IMG/VR virus record: IMGVR_UViG_3300015263_001344
Location: 1 to 40,711 of that record
Origin: a virus
DNA length: 40,711 nt
Strand: one strand, 5' to 3'
The notes under the pieces are model-generated. The model was not told the DNA's origin, did no database searches, and worked only from the letters and a program-made list of their open reading frames with translations. Within the stretch, counting starts at the first letter, position 1. Each line of letters opens with the position of its first letter. A program made the translations under genes and the position numbers. Below are positions 22,696-31,339 of this stretch, piece by piece.

Positions 22696-24631
22696 GAGTG
22701 GTTCCTTTCTTTTTCTGCGCGAGCCGCTTGATTGCTTTGAAAATGGCTGCGTCGATGGCTGCGCCAGCCAGTACAGCCGGCATGAGCTTTGAGGATGATC
22801 CCACCGCATACAGCGCCATGTCTCCCATTGCGCTGCTGTGCTTCGTGAGGTTTTTCATCCCTTTCATCACCTGAGGTGCCAAGGCAAACGAGGCGAGTCC
22901 GGCAATATCTGGACGCATCGCTACGAAGCGATCGAATGCGTTCAGTTTTGCTCCCTGTCTCCATCGTTTTTGTTGGACGCCTGAGTAAATGTAAGCGAGG
23001 GGAATGAGGCCAATACGGGCCAATGGGTTCACCCCTGCAGTCTTGGAATGATGGTAGGCGGATGATTTCTTACCGTCAAGCCCGCGTCCTGTGCCGTTAG
23101 GACTTAATGGCATGGGCCTGTCTTGGGCGTCAAAGCCAACTGTAGCCCCGATTCCAGCACCGATTAGAATCGGAAGCAGCCACGGGTGCTTCGCCAGAGC
23201 CTTGATTGGGGCCGGTCCTTTGGTCACAAGCCCCGGGAAAGCCCTGCGGAAAACCAAGAATCCACCGGCCAGAGCCATGCTTGCTGGAAGCATTCCTCTC
23301 GTGCCCGACGAGGCCCGCAACCCCTCTTCGGTCATCGGATACCACTGGTTGCCCCTATCGTATCCGTCGAAGTCAGCTTTCTTCTCCATGTCTTGGAGGC
23401 GCCCGAGAAGAATTTCTGGGTAGCAGGACCGGTCAGCGACATAGGGTCGAAGCATCATCGCCACCTTTTCGCTGACGTCATCTTCCCCAAGCTGCGCAAA
23501 TTCACTTGACCAGGATGGTGGCGTCGAGCTCGGTCTGGTCTCATCGAAAACCAGGCGATTCCGCTCGAGCTGGTCGGCGAGCTTCACATGCCCCTGCTTG
23601 ATTAGGATGATTCGCTGGAATTCCTGCGGTCGAAGATCGATACCAAGAGCGGCGATAGTGCCAAGAATTTTCCGCAGAGGGAATCCGTTGGACAGTCGGT
23701 CGAGAAGTTCGGGCGGCAGCGGTCGCTCCATCCCTTTGACCGTGCCAGCGTCCTCCATAAAGGAGTTCAGCTTGGCCTTGTCCTCGGGGGTGGCCCCTTC
23801 AATGTTCGCCGCCGGCTGCGAAGGAACATCTTTCTCGATCTCGGCCCGCTTGTCCTGGGCGGCCCGCTTATCTTCTGCAGACAGCTTGGAGTAGAAGACT
23901 TCCCCGAGTTCCGCTGACGGACGCACCTCATATGGGCGCTGAGTGTAAGCCACCTTCTTGAGGACATGGCTAGCCTTCTCGGCGCCAATGGTGACGAAGC
24001 TGATGTCGAAAAACTTCGGAAGCCTGTTGTAGGCAAAGACCCTGCGACCATCCTGCAAGATCTTGTTCATTTGGTAGCGCAGATGCGTGCAGTACTCACC
24101 ACGGTTCCGTGCGCGGTTTTTACAGATGGAGCATTCGTCCCACGGGACCTTGCAGCCCATCGAGACATCCCAGTAGTGGTTCTTTGCCAGGTCGCCAAGA
24201 ATATCCTGACACTTCATGTCGTCGACGATGACGATGAGAAGAACCCGGTGCATGTTGGGGTCGTAGGCAGATAGCTTGACCTTCTCCCCGTATGCGCGCG
24301 CTGGGTCTTTGTTGACATGGTGCTTGTACGGGTAGGCGTAATGCATGAACGTCTCGTACCCGTAGTCGGCACCTTTGTGGCGGAGGGCTTCTTCGGGGAA
24401 GTAGTCTCCGTTGACGTTCGATCCGTAGTACTCGCCAGCCCCCATCGCATCGATGAGGAGCTGCGTCTTCCCGGGGATGGGCTTGGCCGACCGGATGTAG
24501 TTTTCCATCTCCGGTGGCAGCGGACGAGCCATCTTGATATGGCCGATGGTCTTGTTGACGTCGGCCTCGATGGGAAAGATGTGGGGTCCGGTAGCGTTGT
24601 CGTACCCCGCAAATGTGACAAGCTTGTACAT
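22679..24631 (-). CDS. prohead maturation protease-like protein with membrane-like C-terminal region
   Basis: A 650-residue protein. Residues ~55-220 resemble phage prohead core proteases (gp21/U9-type): SNVNGDYFPEEAL (71-83), YKHHVNKDPARAYG (102-115, catalytic His candidate 104 or 105), LLIVIVDD, YWDVSMGCKV (S157 as nucleophile candidate), and FDISFVTIGAE. Cysteines 160, 167, 170 and 181 may bind zinc. The C-terminal third has three or four hydrophobic segments (for example WLLPILIGAGIGATVGF), unusual for a protease. HIKMARP near residue 31 resembles tag sequences in neighbours. It starts in a TAATG overlap. Confidence 0.6.
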   Translation of the reverse strand: MYKLVTFAGYDNATGPHIFPIEADVNKTIGHIKMARPLPPEMENYIRSAKPIPGKTQLLIDAMGAGEYYGSNVNGDYFPEEALRHKGADYGYETFMHYAYPYKHHVNKDPARAYGEKVKLSAYDPNMHRVLLIVIVDDMKCQDILGDLAKNHYWDVSMGCKVPWDECSICKNRARNRGEYCTHLRYQMNKILQDGRRVFAYNRLPKFFDISFVTIGAEKASHVLKKVAYTQRPYEVRPSAELGEVFYSKLSAEDKRAAQDKRAEIEKDVPSQPAANIEGATPEDKAKLNSFMEDAGTVKGMERPLPPELLDRLSNGFPLRKILGTIAALGIDLRPQEFQRIILIKQGHVKLADQLERNRLVFDETRPSSTPPSWSSEFAQLGEDDVSEKVAMMLRPYVADRSCYPEILLGRLQDMEKKADFDGYDRGNQWYPMTEEGLRASSGTRGMLPASMALAGGFLVFRRAFPGLVTKGPAPIKALAKHPWLLPILIGAGIGATVGFDAQDRPMPLSPNGTGRGLDGKKSSAYHHSKTAGVNPLARIGLIPLAYIYSGVQQKRWRQGAKLNAFDRFVAMRPDIAGLASFALAPQVMKGMKNLTKHSSAMGDMALYAVGSSSKLMPAVLAGAAIDAAIFKAIKRLAQKKKGTTHGHSQ

Positions 24632-25272
24632 TAGGTTGGCGGCTTAAAGGTCGTATTGCTGAGCGCGTTGCGTATCCTTGGAGCCGGCACAGGAGCACTG
24701 GCTACACTTCTCTGCGCTTGAGGCTGGAAGCTGGGGGTGAAGGACCCTTTTGGAGTGCCAGATGGGTTTAGCGCCCTCATAACGCCTCCGGCGAGCTGCT
24801 TTGCTTTGCCTACCTGCTTGCTGCCCTCAGCCTTCTGGTAGGCGTCCCAGCTCTTCTTCTTCTCAAGCCTGACCGCTCTTTCCTGATTCGTCTCCCAGGC
24901 CGGCCTATCGTACTTGGCCGCCGCGCCGCCCTTGCCCCTGTTACCAGAACCGCGCTGTTTGGACGCAGCCGGTGCTGATTCGGGCGATGAGTCGAACTTG
25001 ATTCCAGGGGCTGGCCGATACTGCGCTGGTTGTTCGGTGGGCCTGTAGGCACCAGGGCTAACCCTCGAAACATTGACCGCCGGCTTCCCAAGAGGGCCAA
25101 CCTCTGCCGGCTTTGGAGCCGGAGGGGATTTGGGCGCACCGCCCCCTGCCGGCTTTGAGGCCGGAGGGGGCTTGGGCTGGCTCGCCCGAAACGTACTTTG
25201 CTGCTCAAGTGGGGCCTGTGCGACCCCAAGCTTGAGCAGTTCAGTAGCGAATCCGTGCAGGAAGTGGTTCAC
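24631..25272 (-). CDS. tagged, Pro-rich head protein
   Basis: A 213-residue protein starting at GTG with MNHFLHGFATELLKLGV, a clear copy of the tag. The rest is Pro/Ala/Gly/Lys-rich and disordered-looking, with KPPPASKPAGGGAPKSPPAP and a basic end. No good ribosome site is visible; it follows the previous gene by 12 bases. Possibly a flexible internal head protein whose tag is removed by the protease encoded next; inferred from position. Confidence 0.55.
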   Translation of the reverse strand: MNHFLHGFATELLKLGVAQAPLEQQSTFRASQPKPPPASKPAGGGAPKSPPAPKPAEVGPLGKPAVNVSRVSPGAYRPTEQPAQYRPAPGIKFDSSPESAPAASKQRGSGNRGKGGAAAKYDRPAWETNQERAVRLEKKKSWDAYQKAEGSKQVGKAKQLAGGVMRALNPSGTPKGSFTPSFQPQAQRSVASAPVPAPRIRNALSNTTFKPPT

Positions 25273-25284
25273 GGTCAGTCAGTC

Positions 25285-25710
25285 TCAGCCCCGCTTCGGC
25301 ACAGTGCCAGTTGCTCGAGAGTGAGTAACCGATTGCGAAGCTCCAAGGTCATTTTGGGGCTTCGGGGTAGAAGCCTTCCTGGATCCAGGCATACTAGAAT
25401 AGCCAGTGTTCGATGACTTGGTGTTCCCACCAGTCATTTTCGACATTGGCCAGTTTGCCTTAGTCTGCGATGGACCTCCAGACAACTTCTGGCCGGCTAC
25501 ACTGTACTCGTTGTTCTTGTTAAGTTGAACGACGCCGCCCGTGAGATTCGGCGCAGCAAGCTTGCTGAGCTCATCGGCGAAACCGCGAGCCATGATGCGA
25601 CCGGCGGCATCTTCTTCTTCGGCTTGCTTCCACATTTCAGCCGCTTGCTTTTCGAGCTCCTCGTCCAAGGGGACGATTTGCTGGTTGTACAGATCTGTAA
25701 GACTATCCAT
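25285..25710 (-). CDS. tagged head protein, paralogue of the core-like genes at 21928 and 22548
   Basis: A 141-residue protein. It begins MDSLTDLYNQQIVPLDEELE, followed by an acidic helix and DAAGRIMARGFADELSKLAA (about 35-54), nearly identical to the tag in the 238-residue protein. The C-terminal ~85 residues are Ser/Gly/Asn-rich. AAGGAG lies eight bases before the ATG. Probably a core or internal head component. Confidence 0.6.
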   Translation of the reverse strand: MDSLTDLYNQQIVPLDEELEKQAAEMWKQAEEEDAAGRIMARGFADELSKLAAPNLTGGVVQLNKNNEYSVAGQKLSGGPSQTKANWPMSKMTGGNTKSSNTGYSSMPGSRKASTPKPQNDLGASQSVTHSRATGTVPKRG

Positions 25711-25736
25711 TTTCCTGCTCCTTGGTTATTGCGGGC

Positions 25737-26822
25737 TTAATCCCCGGCGACCAGTTTCTTAAGCCCGCCGAACGTTCTTCCGGCGAGACTGGGTTGTGGT
25801 TTGCGTCCAACTTTGGCCAAACGGCCAAGACCTTTCATGCCCGCGCGTCCGAGAAGGAAGGCGCCGAGACCCACGGCGAGTTTGCTCTTGGATGCATCCT
25901 CAAGCAACTTTCCACCCCTATCCACAATCTCACGACCACCTTCTTCGCCCGTTCTCACGATGTTGCGTCCGAGCTCCTCGAGGGAGACAGCAGACTTTTC
26001 CATCCCTCGGTTGTACGAGGTCCCAAGGAATCGCTGCGGCGCCGCAGGGGCGGAAGCATGCTTGCCCATCTGATGACCCGAGCCCTTGCCCATACGCATG
26101 CGACCGCCTTCGACCAGGCCGTGACCCGTGCCGGTGTAGGCCGGTCCCTTGGCAGTGGTGCTGTGGAAGCGTTCGCCGCCAGCCTCGAGGGCCTCGGGTT
26201 GCTCGTATGATGGGCGATGGAATCCGGTCGGCAGACCGTCGCTCTCCATCACGTCAATGTCGCTTGGAGTGGCAGCCGCGGACTTCTCTTCACTGTCTTC
26301 ACCCTCTTCACCCTCTTCGGCCTTGCGTTCTTTGCCGCCGGCGGCATTGGCAAGGAGGTCTTGGAGACGATCCGTGTCGTTCTCCTTCTTCTCGGACTCC
26401 TTGCTTTTCACGCCCTCGCCAGAGCCGTACATGCCGCCACCCTTGCTGCCGGGCTGAATCATGACGTTCCGGCCCACCGACTGACCGCTCAGCATGCCAT
26501 CATTGGGAGGCGAGACATTCATTCCTCCGCCGGCCGGAGTACTCGCTGCTTGCGCGCTCTTCTCGTGGAAGTTTGCGTCATCCCGGCCTGGCATGTCACG
26601 AAAGAACCGACCAGCCTGAGGACGAGCCATCTTCTCGAAGAACAAGCCTTCGGATGCTTTCTTTTCTCGCATGGGGGGTAGGTTCTTTCTCTTGGGGTTT
26701 ACCTGAGGGTTCTTCTTCTCGGGAAGATTTTTGAAGCTCTTCGTCTCGTCAGCCCACTCTTTGGCCTTACTGGGATTGGTGGCGAACATCCACCTTTGCT
26801 GGGCTTTGGACTTGAAGGGCAT
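25737..26822 (-). CDS. head-operon protein with N-terminal MPFKSKAQQRWMFA domain
   Basis: A 361-residue protein. The first ~40 residues (PFKSKAQQRWMFATNPSKAK, then EWADET and LPEKK) form a short module common at the start of phage proteins and resembling DUF3008. FFEKMARPQAGRFF (about 61-74) and RGMEKSAVSL echo the tag. The middle is disordered and acidic; the end has a hydrophobic AVGLGAFLLGRAGMKGLG. The ATG directly follows the previous stop (TAAATG). Function unknown. Confidence 0.5.
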   Translation of the reverse strand: MPFKSKAQQRWMFATNPSKAKEWADETKSFKNLPEKKNPQVNPKRKNLPPMREKKASEGLFFEKMARPQAGRFFRDMPGRDDANFHEKSAQAASTPAGGGMNVSPPNDGMLSGQSVGRNVMIQPGSKGGGMYGSGEGVKSKESEKKENDTDRLQDLLANAAGGKERKAEEGEEGEDSEEKSAAATPSDIDVMESDGLPTGFHRPSYEQPEALEAGGERFHSTTAKGPAYTGTGHGLVEGGRMRMGKGSGHQMGKHASAPAAPQRFLGTSYNRGMEKSAVSLEELGRNIVRTGEEGGREIVDRGGKLLEDASKSKLAVGLGAFLLGRAGMKGLGRLAKVGRKPQPSLAGRTFGGLKKLVAGD

Positions 26823-27152
26823 TTACTTCCCCGATGCGGCCTGTCGGCGATGCTGCATGAGAGCTCGATGGTAAGCAAGAACACCTTCGCGGCGACCGAT
26901 CATGCGAGCCTGCTGGGCCACGTCCATGACATCTTTGCTGCCGCTCTCGTAGCCGGACTTTCTGCCTCTGCGCCGACCGACCTCAGCGCCAGCGGCTCCG
27001 GTTGCGCCAGCCACGAGAAGGCCTTTGCCAACACTCATCTTGCCTGGAGTTCGACCTTGGGCAGCTCGACGCCCGACCATTTGAGCAAGGCGGCCCATCG
27101 ATGGGCGAGCCATCTTGACCAGTTCGTCACCGAAGCCACTAATAAAATTCAT
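26823..27152 (-). CDS. probable internal in-frame product (109 aa), tagged
   Basis: ATG 27152 has GGGAGAAAG upstream (GGAG nine bases away), and the product starts with the tag exactly as free-standing tagged proteins do. It is basic and Gly-rich with AAGRTPGKMSVGKGLLVAG-type segments (GKGLLVAGATGAAGAEVG). In-frame nesting within a peptidase gene is known for phage protease/scaffold pairs. Confidence 0.45.
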   Translation of the reverse strand: MNFISGFGDELVKMARPSMGRLAQMVGRRAAQGRTPGKMSVGKGLLVAGATGAAGAEVGRRRGRKSGYESGSKDVMDVAQQARMIGRREGVLAYHRALMQHRRQAASGK

Positions 27153-27656
27153 CGCTACTTTCTCCCTTTGAGCTCGATCGAGAAGATCCTGCATGAACTG
27201 CGCCTTGCGTGGAACCACTTCTTTGGTTTTTTCGTTGTGAATGAAGAACTCAGAGAAGGTGTCGCAGAAATCTTCCTCTGGGCTTGTTTTCGCATAATCG
27301 TCGACAAATCCATCGCCCTTTGTTGACTCAGACCATTCTAAAACAAGGGAAGGGTCGTGTTTGAGGATGGCGTGAGCGAGCTCATGATAGACAGATCGGC
27401 GAAACTGTTCAGGATCAATCTTCCCGTCATGATACACGCCCTTGTCGAATACAACAATTGCGCCGAGCTTCGGCTCGTACTTTGAATGCCCCGGAGCCTC
27501 GGGGGGTGCATTTATGAGGACCGGCCGCCTGATGATGCTTTTGATATGGGGGTTTTGCTCGAGCCATGCCGACGGCAATGGTTTGAGCATCGCCAAGAGA
27601 TGGCGAGCCTCCTGGGGCGACCATTTGCCCTCGAGCTCGACGCCGCGAATTCTCAT
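26823..27656 (-). CDS. HExxH zinc metallopeptidase domain fused to a tagged head protein
   Basis: A 277-residue protein. Residues 1-165 hold a metallopeptidase-like domain: VYHELAHAILKHD (H91, E92, H95) and SPEEDFCDTFSEFFIH, where E128 or a nearby acid may be the third ligand. From M169 the sequence reads MNFISGFGDELVKMARPS, the recurring tag, then a basic Gly/Ala-rich region. An internal ribosome site suggests the second part is also made separately. Coupled by ATGA to the gene upstream. Role may be host entry or head maturation; inferred. Confidence 0.6.
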   Translation of the reverse strand: MRIRGVELEGKWSPQEARHLLAMLKPLPSAWLEQNPHIKSIIRRPVLINAPPEAPGHSKYEPKLGAIVVFDKGVYHDGKIDPEQFRRSVYHELAHAILKHDPSLVLEWSESTKGDGFVDDYAKTSPEEDFCDTFSEFFIHNEKTKEVVPRKAQFMQDLLDRAQREKVAMNFISGFGDELVKMARPSMGRLAQMVGRRAAQGRTPGKMSVGKGLLVAGATGAAGAEVGRRRGRKSGYESGSKDVMDVAQQARMIGRREGVLAYHRALMQHRRQAASGK

Positions 27657-29263
27657 AGGACACGCGCGAGGTCCGAATACATCTTGGCAAGCACGCCGCC
27701 AGAAAGAGCAGCGCCAGCTGCGACCAGTCCAGCAAAGCGAAGAGGATGGCGCTCACGCCACTCGTCGTTGGTGCGGCTGTGAACCAGAGCAAGACCTTCG
27801 TCTGAGCCCGATTGAGTTCTGCGAACGTCCGCTGGGTCCATCCGCTTCCGAACCTCCTTGCCGCTTTCTGTACCGTAAAGATACAGACCGGCGAGGGTCG
27901 CAGGCACGGCAGAGATCATCGCGCCCTGGATAAATGTTGGATCGGTGCCAACTTCTTTGGCGGCCTGAGTGACCCGGTGCAGAACCTCGCGGTTGTTGAT
28001 CATGTCCTTGGACTGCTGGGCGATTTGCTTCCCAAGGAAGGCTGCGTCTCTCCCCGCCGATCTGATGCCTCGAGCGGCTTGCCCGATGAGATCTACTGGA
28101 TTCATAGACCTAGCAAGGTCAGAGATGGCACCGCTGGTTTTCTCCAGGTCTTGCAGCTTCTGGGCAATCAAGTCTTCGGTCTCACCCTTCTCCTCCCTTG
28201 CCTCCCGCATGTACTTGCGAGCAAGCGAGAGCCCAACGATCGTAGGGATGGCACCGAGAACGTAGGTTCCCCACCCTGCACCAAGACGCTTGAGGGATTT
28301 CAGCGCAGCCGCACGCCCTTCTGTCTCCTTGATGTGCTGAAGTGCGAGGACCGACGCCTTAGCCTCCGGGTAGAGAGTCGTTGCAGCAATCGTGGCCCCG
28401 GCAATCTCCGGGGCATGCCTTTGCATGAACTCAATGGCCTTGTCGTCGATGGTTCCCGGGAGAAGCTCTTTGATTCGATCACCGGCAATGAGCGCGGTGG
28501 GCAGAGCAATCTGCGCACTTCTGCGAAGCAATGGCTCCAGGTTTGCGCGAACCTTGCCAATCCGACCCTTGGTATAGTCGGCTGCGTGGCCGAGTTCGTG
28601 TAGCGCGAGCTCCTTGCTGACATCGGGGAGGTAGACGCGCTTTGTTGCGAGCTCGTATCGAGGACCAAGCATCCAGTTGAGTGGTCCCTGCTTTAGGTTT
28701 GTGGTGACACCCTTTTGAGCCAGGTTGTGCTTGTCGATGAATGAGTCGACGGTGTCCGTGATCTTGCTAACGGTACCCAGCACATTTATCCGCTTCTCCC
28801 CCAGAGGATGTTTCCAGGTGTGCTTGTACTCTGGGTTTTCTGCGAAGCGAGCGAAGGCTTCGTCGGTCTCCTTCAATACAGCCTCCGGAATGCCAGGTAT
28901 CCGAGCCTTCACATCAAAGAGACCAAGCAAGCGAGCTTTCGGATCCTTCGCACCGTAGTTGAGATCACCCAGCCGTTTCAGATCGGACGCCTGGGTCTGC
29001 CTGATGATTGTTGCGAACGGAGACTCCTTATCACCCTTCATCATTGCGTTGCGGAGGGCCACGTTGCCAAGGAAGCTGGCGACCCCGCCAACGGTGGAGC
29101 CGCCGACGGCGAGTATTCCTGCCATGGCTCGTTCCCCTGGATCAATACTTTGTGGATCCGGGTCGCGAGTGAAAGGCTTCTGCTCAATATCTTGAGCGGT
29201 ATCTACCGCAGACTCTGTCGCGGTCTTCTCGTTCAAGAAGAATGTAAGGGGATCCCTGCTCAC
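27653..29263 (-). CDS. large virion protein with HELGH metallopeptidase motif and hydrophobic segments
   Basis: A 536-residue protein starting at GTG (AGGGGAA upstream). HELGHAADY at 222-230 is a zinc-peptidase signature; the third ligand is not clear. Hydrophobic segments lie near 46-68 (AMAGILAVGGSTVGGVASFL), 233-260, 330-350 and 505-530, so it may insert in a membrane. Large phage proteins combining a peptidase motif with membrane segments are often ejected with DNA; that is a guess here. It is coupled to the second HExxH gene by ATGA. Confidence 0.5.
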   Translation of the reverse strand: MSRDPLTFFLNEKTATESAVDTAQDIEQKPFTRDPDPQSIDPGERAMAGILAVGGSTVGGVASFLGNVALRNAMMKGDKESPFATIIRQTQASDLKRLGDLNYGAKDPKARLLGLFDVKARIPGIPEAVLKETDEAFARFAENPEYKHTWKHPLGEKRINVLGTVSKITDTVDSFIDKHNLAQKGVTTNLKQGPLNWMLGPRYELATKRVYLPDVSKELALHELGHAADYTKGRIGKVRANLEPLLRRSAQIALPTALIAGDRIKELLPGTIDDKAIEFMQRHAPEIAGATIAATTLYPEAKASVLALQHIKETEGRAAALKSLKRLGAGWGTYVLGAIPTIVGLSLARKYMREAREEKGETEDLIAQKLQDLEKTSGAISDLARSMNPVDLIGQAARGIRSAGRDAAFLGKQIAQQSKDMINNREVLHRVTQAAKEVGTDPTFIQGAMISAVPATLAGLYLYGTESGKEVRKRMDPADVRRTQSGSDEGLALVHSRTNDEWRERHPLRFAGLVAAGAALSGGVLAKMYSDLARVL

Positions 29264-29272
29264 GGGGTTCCC

Positions 29273-29965
29273 CTACATCATGAGAGCTTTGGCCGCAAAT
29301 TCGCCAGCCTTGAGCGGAGCCATTTTCATGGGACCCCGATCTTCCCTCGCTTCATCAATCCTGCTTTGGGTCTCAGCGAGGTTCTTGATGTCGGCCGGCT
29401 GAATTTGGCCAAGCTGGGCGGTGGACGTCACCCAGGTTCCGGCCACGGTTGGATCGGCTGCAAGGGATGGGGCATACCTCGCGAGGACGCCGAAGTGACG
29501 GCGGACGCGACCTGGATCGTCCTCCTCGAGCTCCTTCAGAACCGGATGCTCTTTGAACATCTGTTTGTAGGACATGTCGATCTCAGTCTTGAGCTTTTTG
29601 TCTCGGCTGTGACGCATAAGCCCGCCGATGCCAGCGGTGGCTCCAGCCGTCATGCCAGCCAGCGCCATCATCTTGCCAAGATTGGCTGCGACATCAGACC
29701 AGCCAGCGGTCTCTGGCGGATCGCCCTTGATCGGAGGAGGTGGAGTCCTTCCACCAACCTTGAGCTTTTCAAAGAACCCACCAAGCCCACCGGAGGGCTC
29801 TTTTCTCGGAAGGCCTCGCATCGACTGAAACAGTCGGCTTGCGTATTTCCCCATCTCTTTTTTGATGAGGCGTTCACGTTGCTGGAGGACTTCGGCGGCA
29901 GCCTCCTTGGACATAAGGCCACGGCGTTGACACTCAGCGATCATTTGCAGCGATGACTTGGGCAT
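29273..29965 (-). CDS. virion-associated protein of unknown function
   Basis: A 230-residue protein. N-terminal helix with MSKEAAAEVLQQRERLIKKE, a Pro/Gly linker (GGRTPPPPIKGDPPE), one hydrophobic glycine-rich segment (MMALAGMTAGATAGIGGLM, about 99-117), then a region YKQMFKEHPVLKELEEDDPG and FGVLARYAPSLAADPTVAGT, which reads like a conserved phage block, but I cannot name it. CGGAGA lies six bases before the ATG. Possibly a minor head or ejection protein. Confidence 0.5.
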   Translation of the reverse strand: MPKSSLQMIAECQRRGLMSKEAAAEVLQQRERLIKKEMGKYASRLFQSMRGLPRKEPSGGLGGFFEKLKVGGRTPPPPIKGDPPETAGWSDVAANLGKMMALAGMTAGATAGIGGLMRHSRDKKLKTEIDMSYKQMFKEHPVLKELEEDDPGRVRRHFGVLARYAPSLAADPTVAGTWVTSTAQLGQIQPADIKNLAETQSRIDEAREDRGPMKMAPLKAGEFAAKALMM

Positions 29966-29967
29966 GA

Positions 29968-30303
29968 CTATCTCCGAAAGGCCTCTTCTTTGTATTTACC
30001 ATGGATGCGCTCGAGCTCGCGCTCAGTCGGCTTGTTCTTCATAAGCCGATTGAAATTCGTTGTCGCCGCTGGACTGACGTAGGCCTGCCTGGCTATCGGG
30101 TCGTATCCGGCATGAAGGTAGCTCTCAGCCTGCTCGCCGGATCTTCCACGCTTGTATCCCTGCCTTGCCGCAAGGGCTGTTCCGCCGACGGTCATCCCCA
30201 ACCCGAGGGAATGAAGGGGGTGTTTTACAGCAAGGCCCAGAAGCTTTTTTGCAATAGCTGTCTTGACGAGCTCGTCACCAAACCCTGCAAGAAAATGGTT
30301 CAT
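29968..30303 (-). CDS. small tagged head protein (111 aa)
   Basis: It starts MNHFLAGFGDELVKTAI. A hydrophobic stretch (KHPLHSLGLGMTVGGTALAA) follows, then RQGYKRGRSGEQAESYLHAG and a charged helical C-terminus. It is coupled to the previous gene by ATGA. The tag and hydrophobic segment are like those in the genes at 27152 and 24631. Function unknown; internal head protein suspected. Confidence 0.6.
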   Translation of the reverse strand: MNHFLAGFGDELVKTAIAKKLLGLAVKHPLHSLGLGMTVGGTALAARQGYKRGRSGEQAESYLHAGYDPIARQAYVSPAATTNFNRLMKNKPTERELERIHGKYKEEAFRR

Positions 30304-31250
30304 GACAGCTCGCGGAGCCTCTGGTGGTAAACCTTCACCTCGTCATCGATACGCAGAAGGTTGTGGAGACCGTTCTTGATCTCGCCGGTCTTGCGCTGAA
30401 CGGTATCCAACGAGATGAGGACGGGGTGAGCACCATTGATGACGGTGACGTTCCCCATGTCATCACTGATGTAGTCCTCCGGGGCCTTTGAGATCGCCAT
30501 CTTTTCCAGTCTAAGACGGGCGCTTCCGTGAACCTCCTTGAGGAGGCGTTCCTCGAAACGTGGAAGATATTCTTCGGCGACCTTGTGCAATCCAGACCCC
30601 GACGCAGCTTCGTAAATCTGCCTGAAGGTGGCACCACCGAGAACAGCTTGTTTCACAGTGGCATAGGCACTCTTCTCAAGCGATTCAAGCTCCATGCCTT
30701 TGTAAAGAACCTTGTCCTCGGCGTCCTGGCGTTCGGCGGCCTTTTTCTGGAGGATGATGATGATGCGCTTCTTTTCACCGTCCTCGTGAAGACCATTGTG
30801 CACGGCGGCGGGATCTGCGCCCATCATTGAGATGGTCGACGGGCCGGACAGGGGGATACCCTTCGGCGGACCAGCGTAGTCGGAGTCTGACATCGGAGGA
30901 CAGCTGACCATCGGACTCTCTGGATCGTCGGAGTCAAGCGGCTTCTTTCCGACAACCTGAACAACGGTCTTGGCATCTGCCAGAGGGAATGCAATGGACT
31001 CCTTCTGGGCGGTCTTTGACCAAAGAGCTCGATGAGTGGCAATGTTGGCCATCTCACAGATGCGCTCGATCTGGTTTGCGTTCAGATCGTTTTCTTCGGC
31101 GATCTTCTGAATCGTGGAGTTGAGCGGAACTCGTTCTTCGAGATATCGCTTGGCTGCAGTTTTGGCCAGAAGCTCGAGGCGATCGGCCGCAACCTTGATA
31201 TGTCGACTGCTCGGTTCGGAAAGCAGGTAGTTAAAGTGGCTCATGGACAT
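30300..31250 (-). CDS. first gene of the head operon, helical protein of unknown function
   Basis: A 316-residue, mostly helical protein. The first ~90 residues include LELLAKTAAKRYLEERVPLN and an HTH-like helix pair (TIQKIAEENDLNANQIERIC). A Pro/Ser-rich linker (about 112-145) joins a second helical half with LEKSAYATVKQAVLGG and LEKMAISKA, again LxKhA-like. The start has a second in-frame ATG two codons later; GAGGATCC is upstream. TTGACC-17-TACCTT provides a promoter. It is not a recognisable portal. Confidence 0.55.
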   Translation of the reverse strand: MSMSHFNYLLSEPSSRHIKVAADRLELLAKTAAKRYLEERVPLNSTIQKIAEENDLNANQIERICEMANIATHRALWSKTAQKESIAFPLADAKTVVQVVGKKPLDSDDPESPMVSCPPMSDSDYAGPPKGIPLSGPSTISMMGADPAAVHNGLHEDGEKKRIIIILQKKAAERQDAEDKVLYKGMELESLEKSAYATVKQAVLGGATFRQIYEAASGSGLHKVAEEYLPRFEERLLKEVHGSARLRLEKMAISKAPEDYISDDMGNVTVINGAHPVLISLDTVQRKTGEIKNGLHNLLRIDDEVKVYHQRLRELS

Positions 31251-31279
31251 CCAGGATCCTCGCTTCTTGGTTCTACTCG

Positions 31280-31308
31280 AAGGTATAAGGATAGAGTATC
31301 AGGGTCAA
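31280..31308 (-). promoter_or_regulatory. promoter for the head operon
   Basis: On the - strand TTGACC (31308-31303), 17 bp, TACCTT (31285-31280); start expected about 23 bases before the ATG at 31250. It overlaps the divergent + strand signals TTGGTT, GGTATAAG (31282) and TAGAGT (31292-31297). Confidence 0.5.
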
Positions 31309-31339
31309 GAAAGCGGAAATACAGTCAAAGGAGAAGCAA

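Noticed and set aside
28808-29956. + strand ORF (382 codons)
   Set aside because: Antisense of two supported - strand genes; no promoter or ribosome site.
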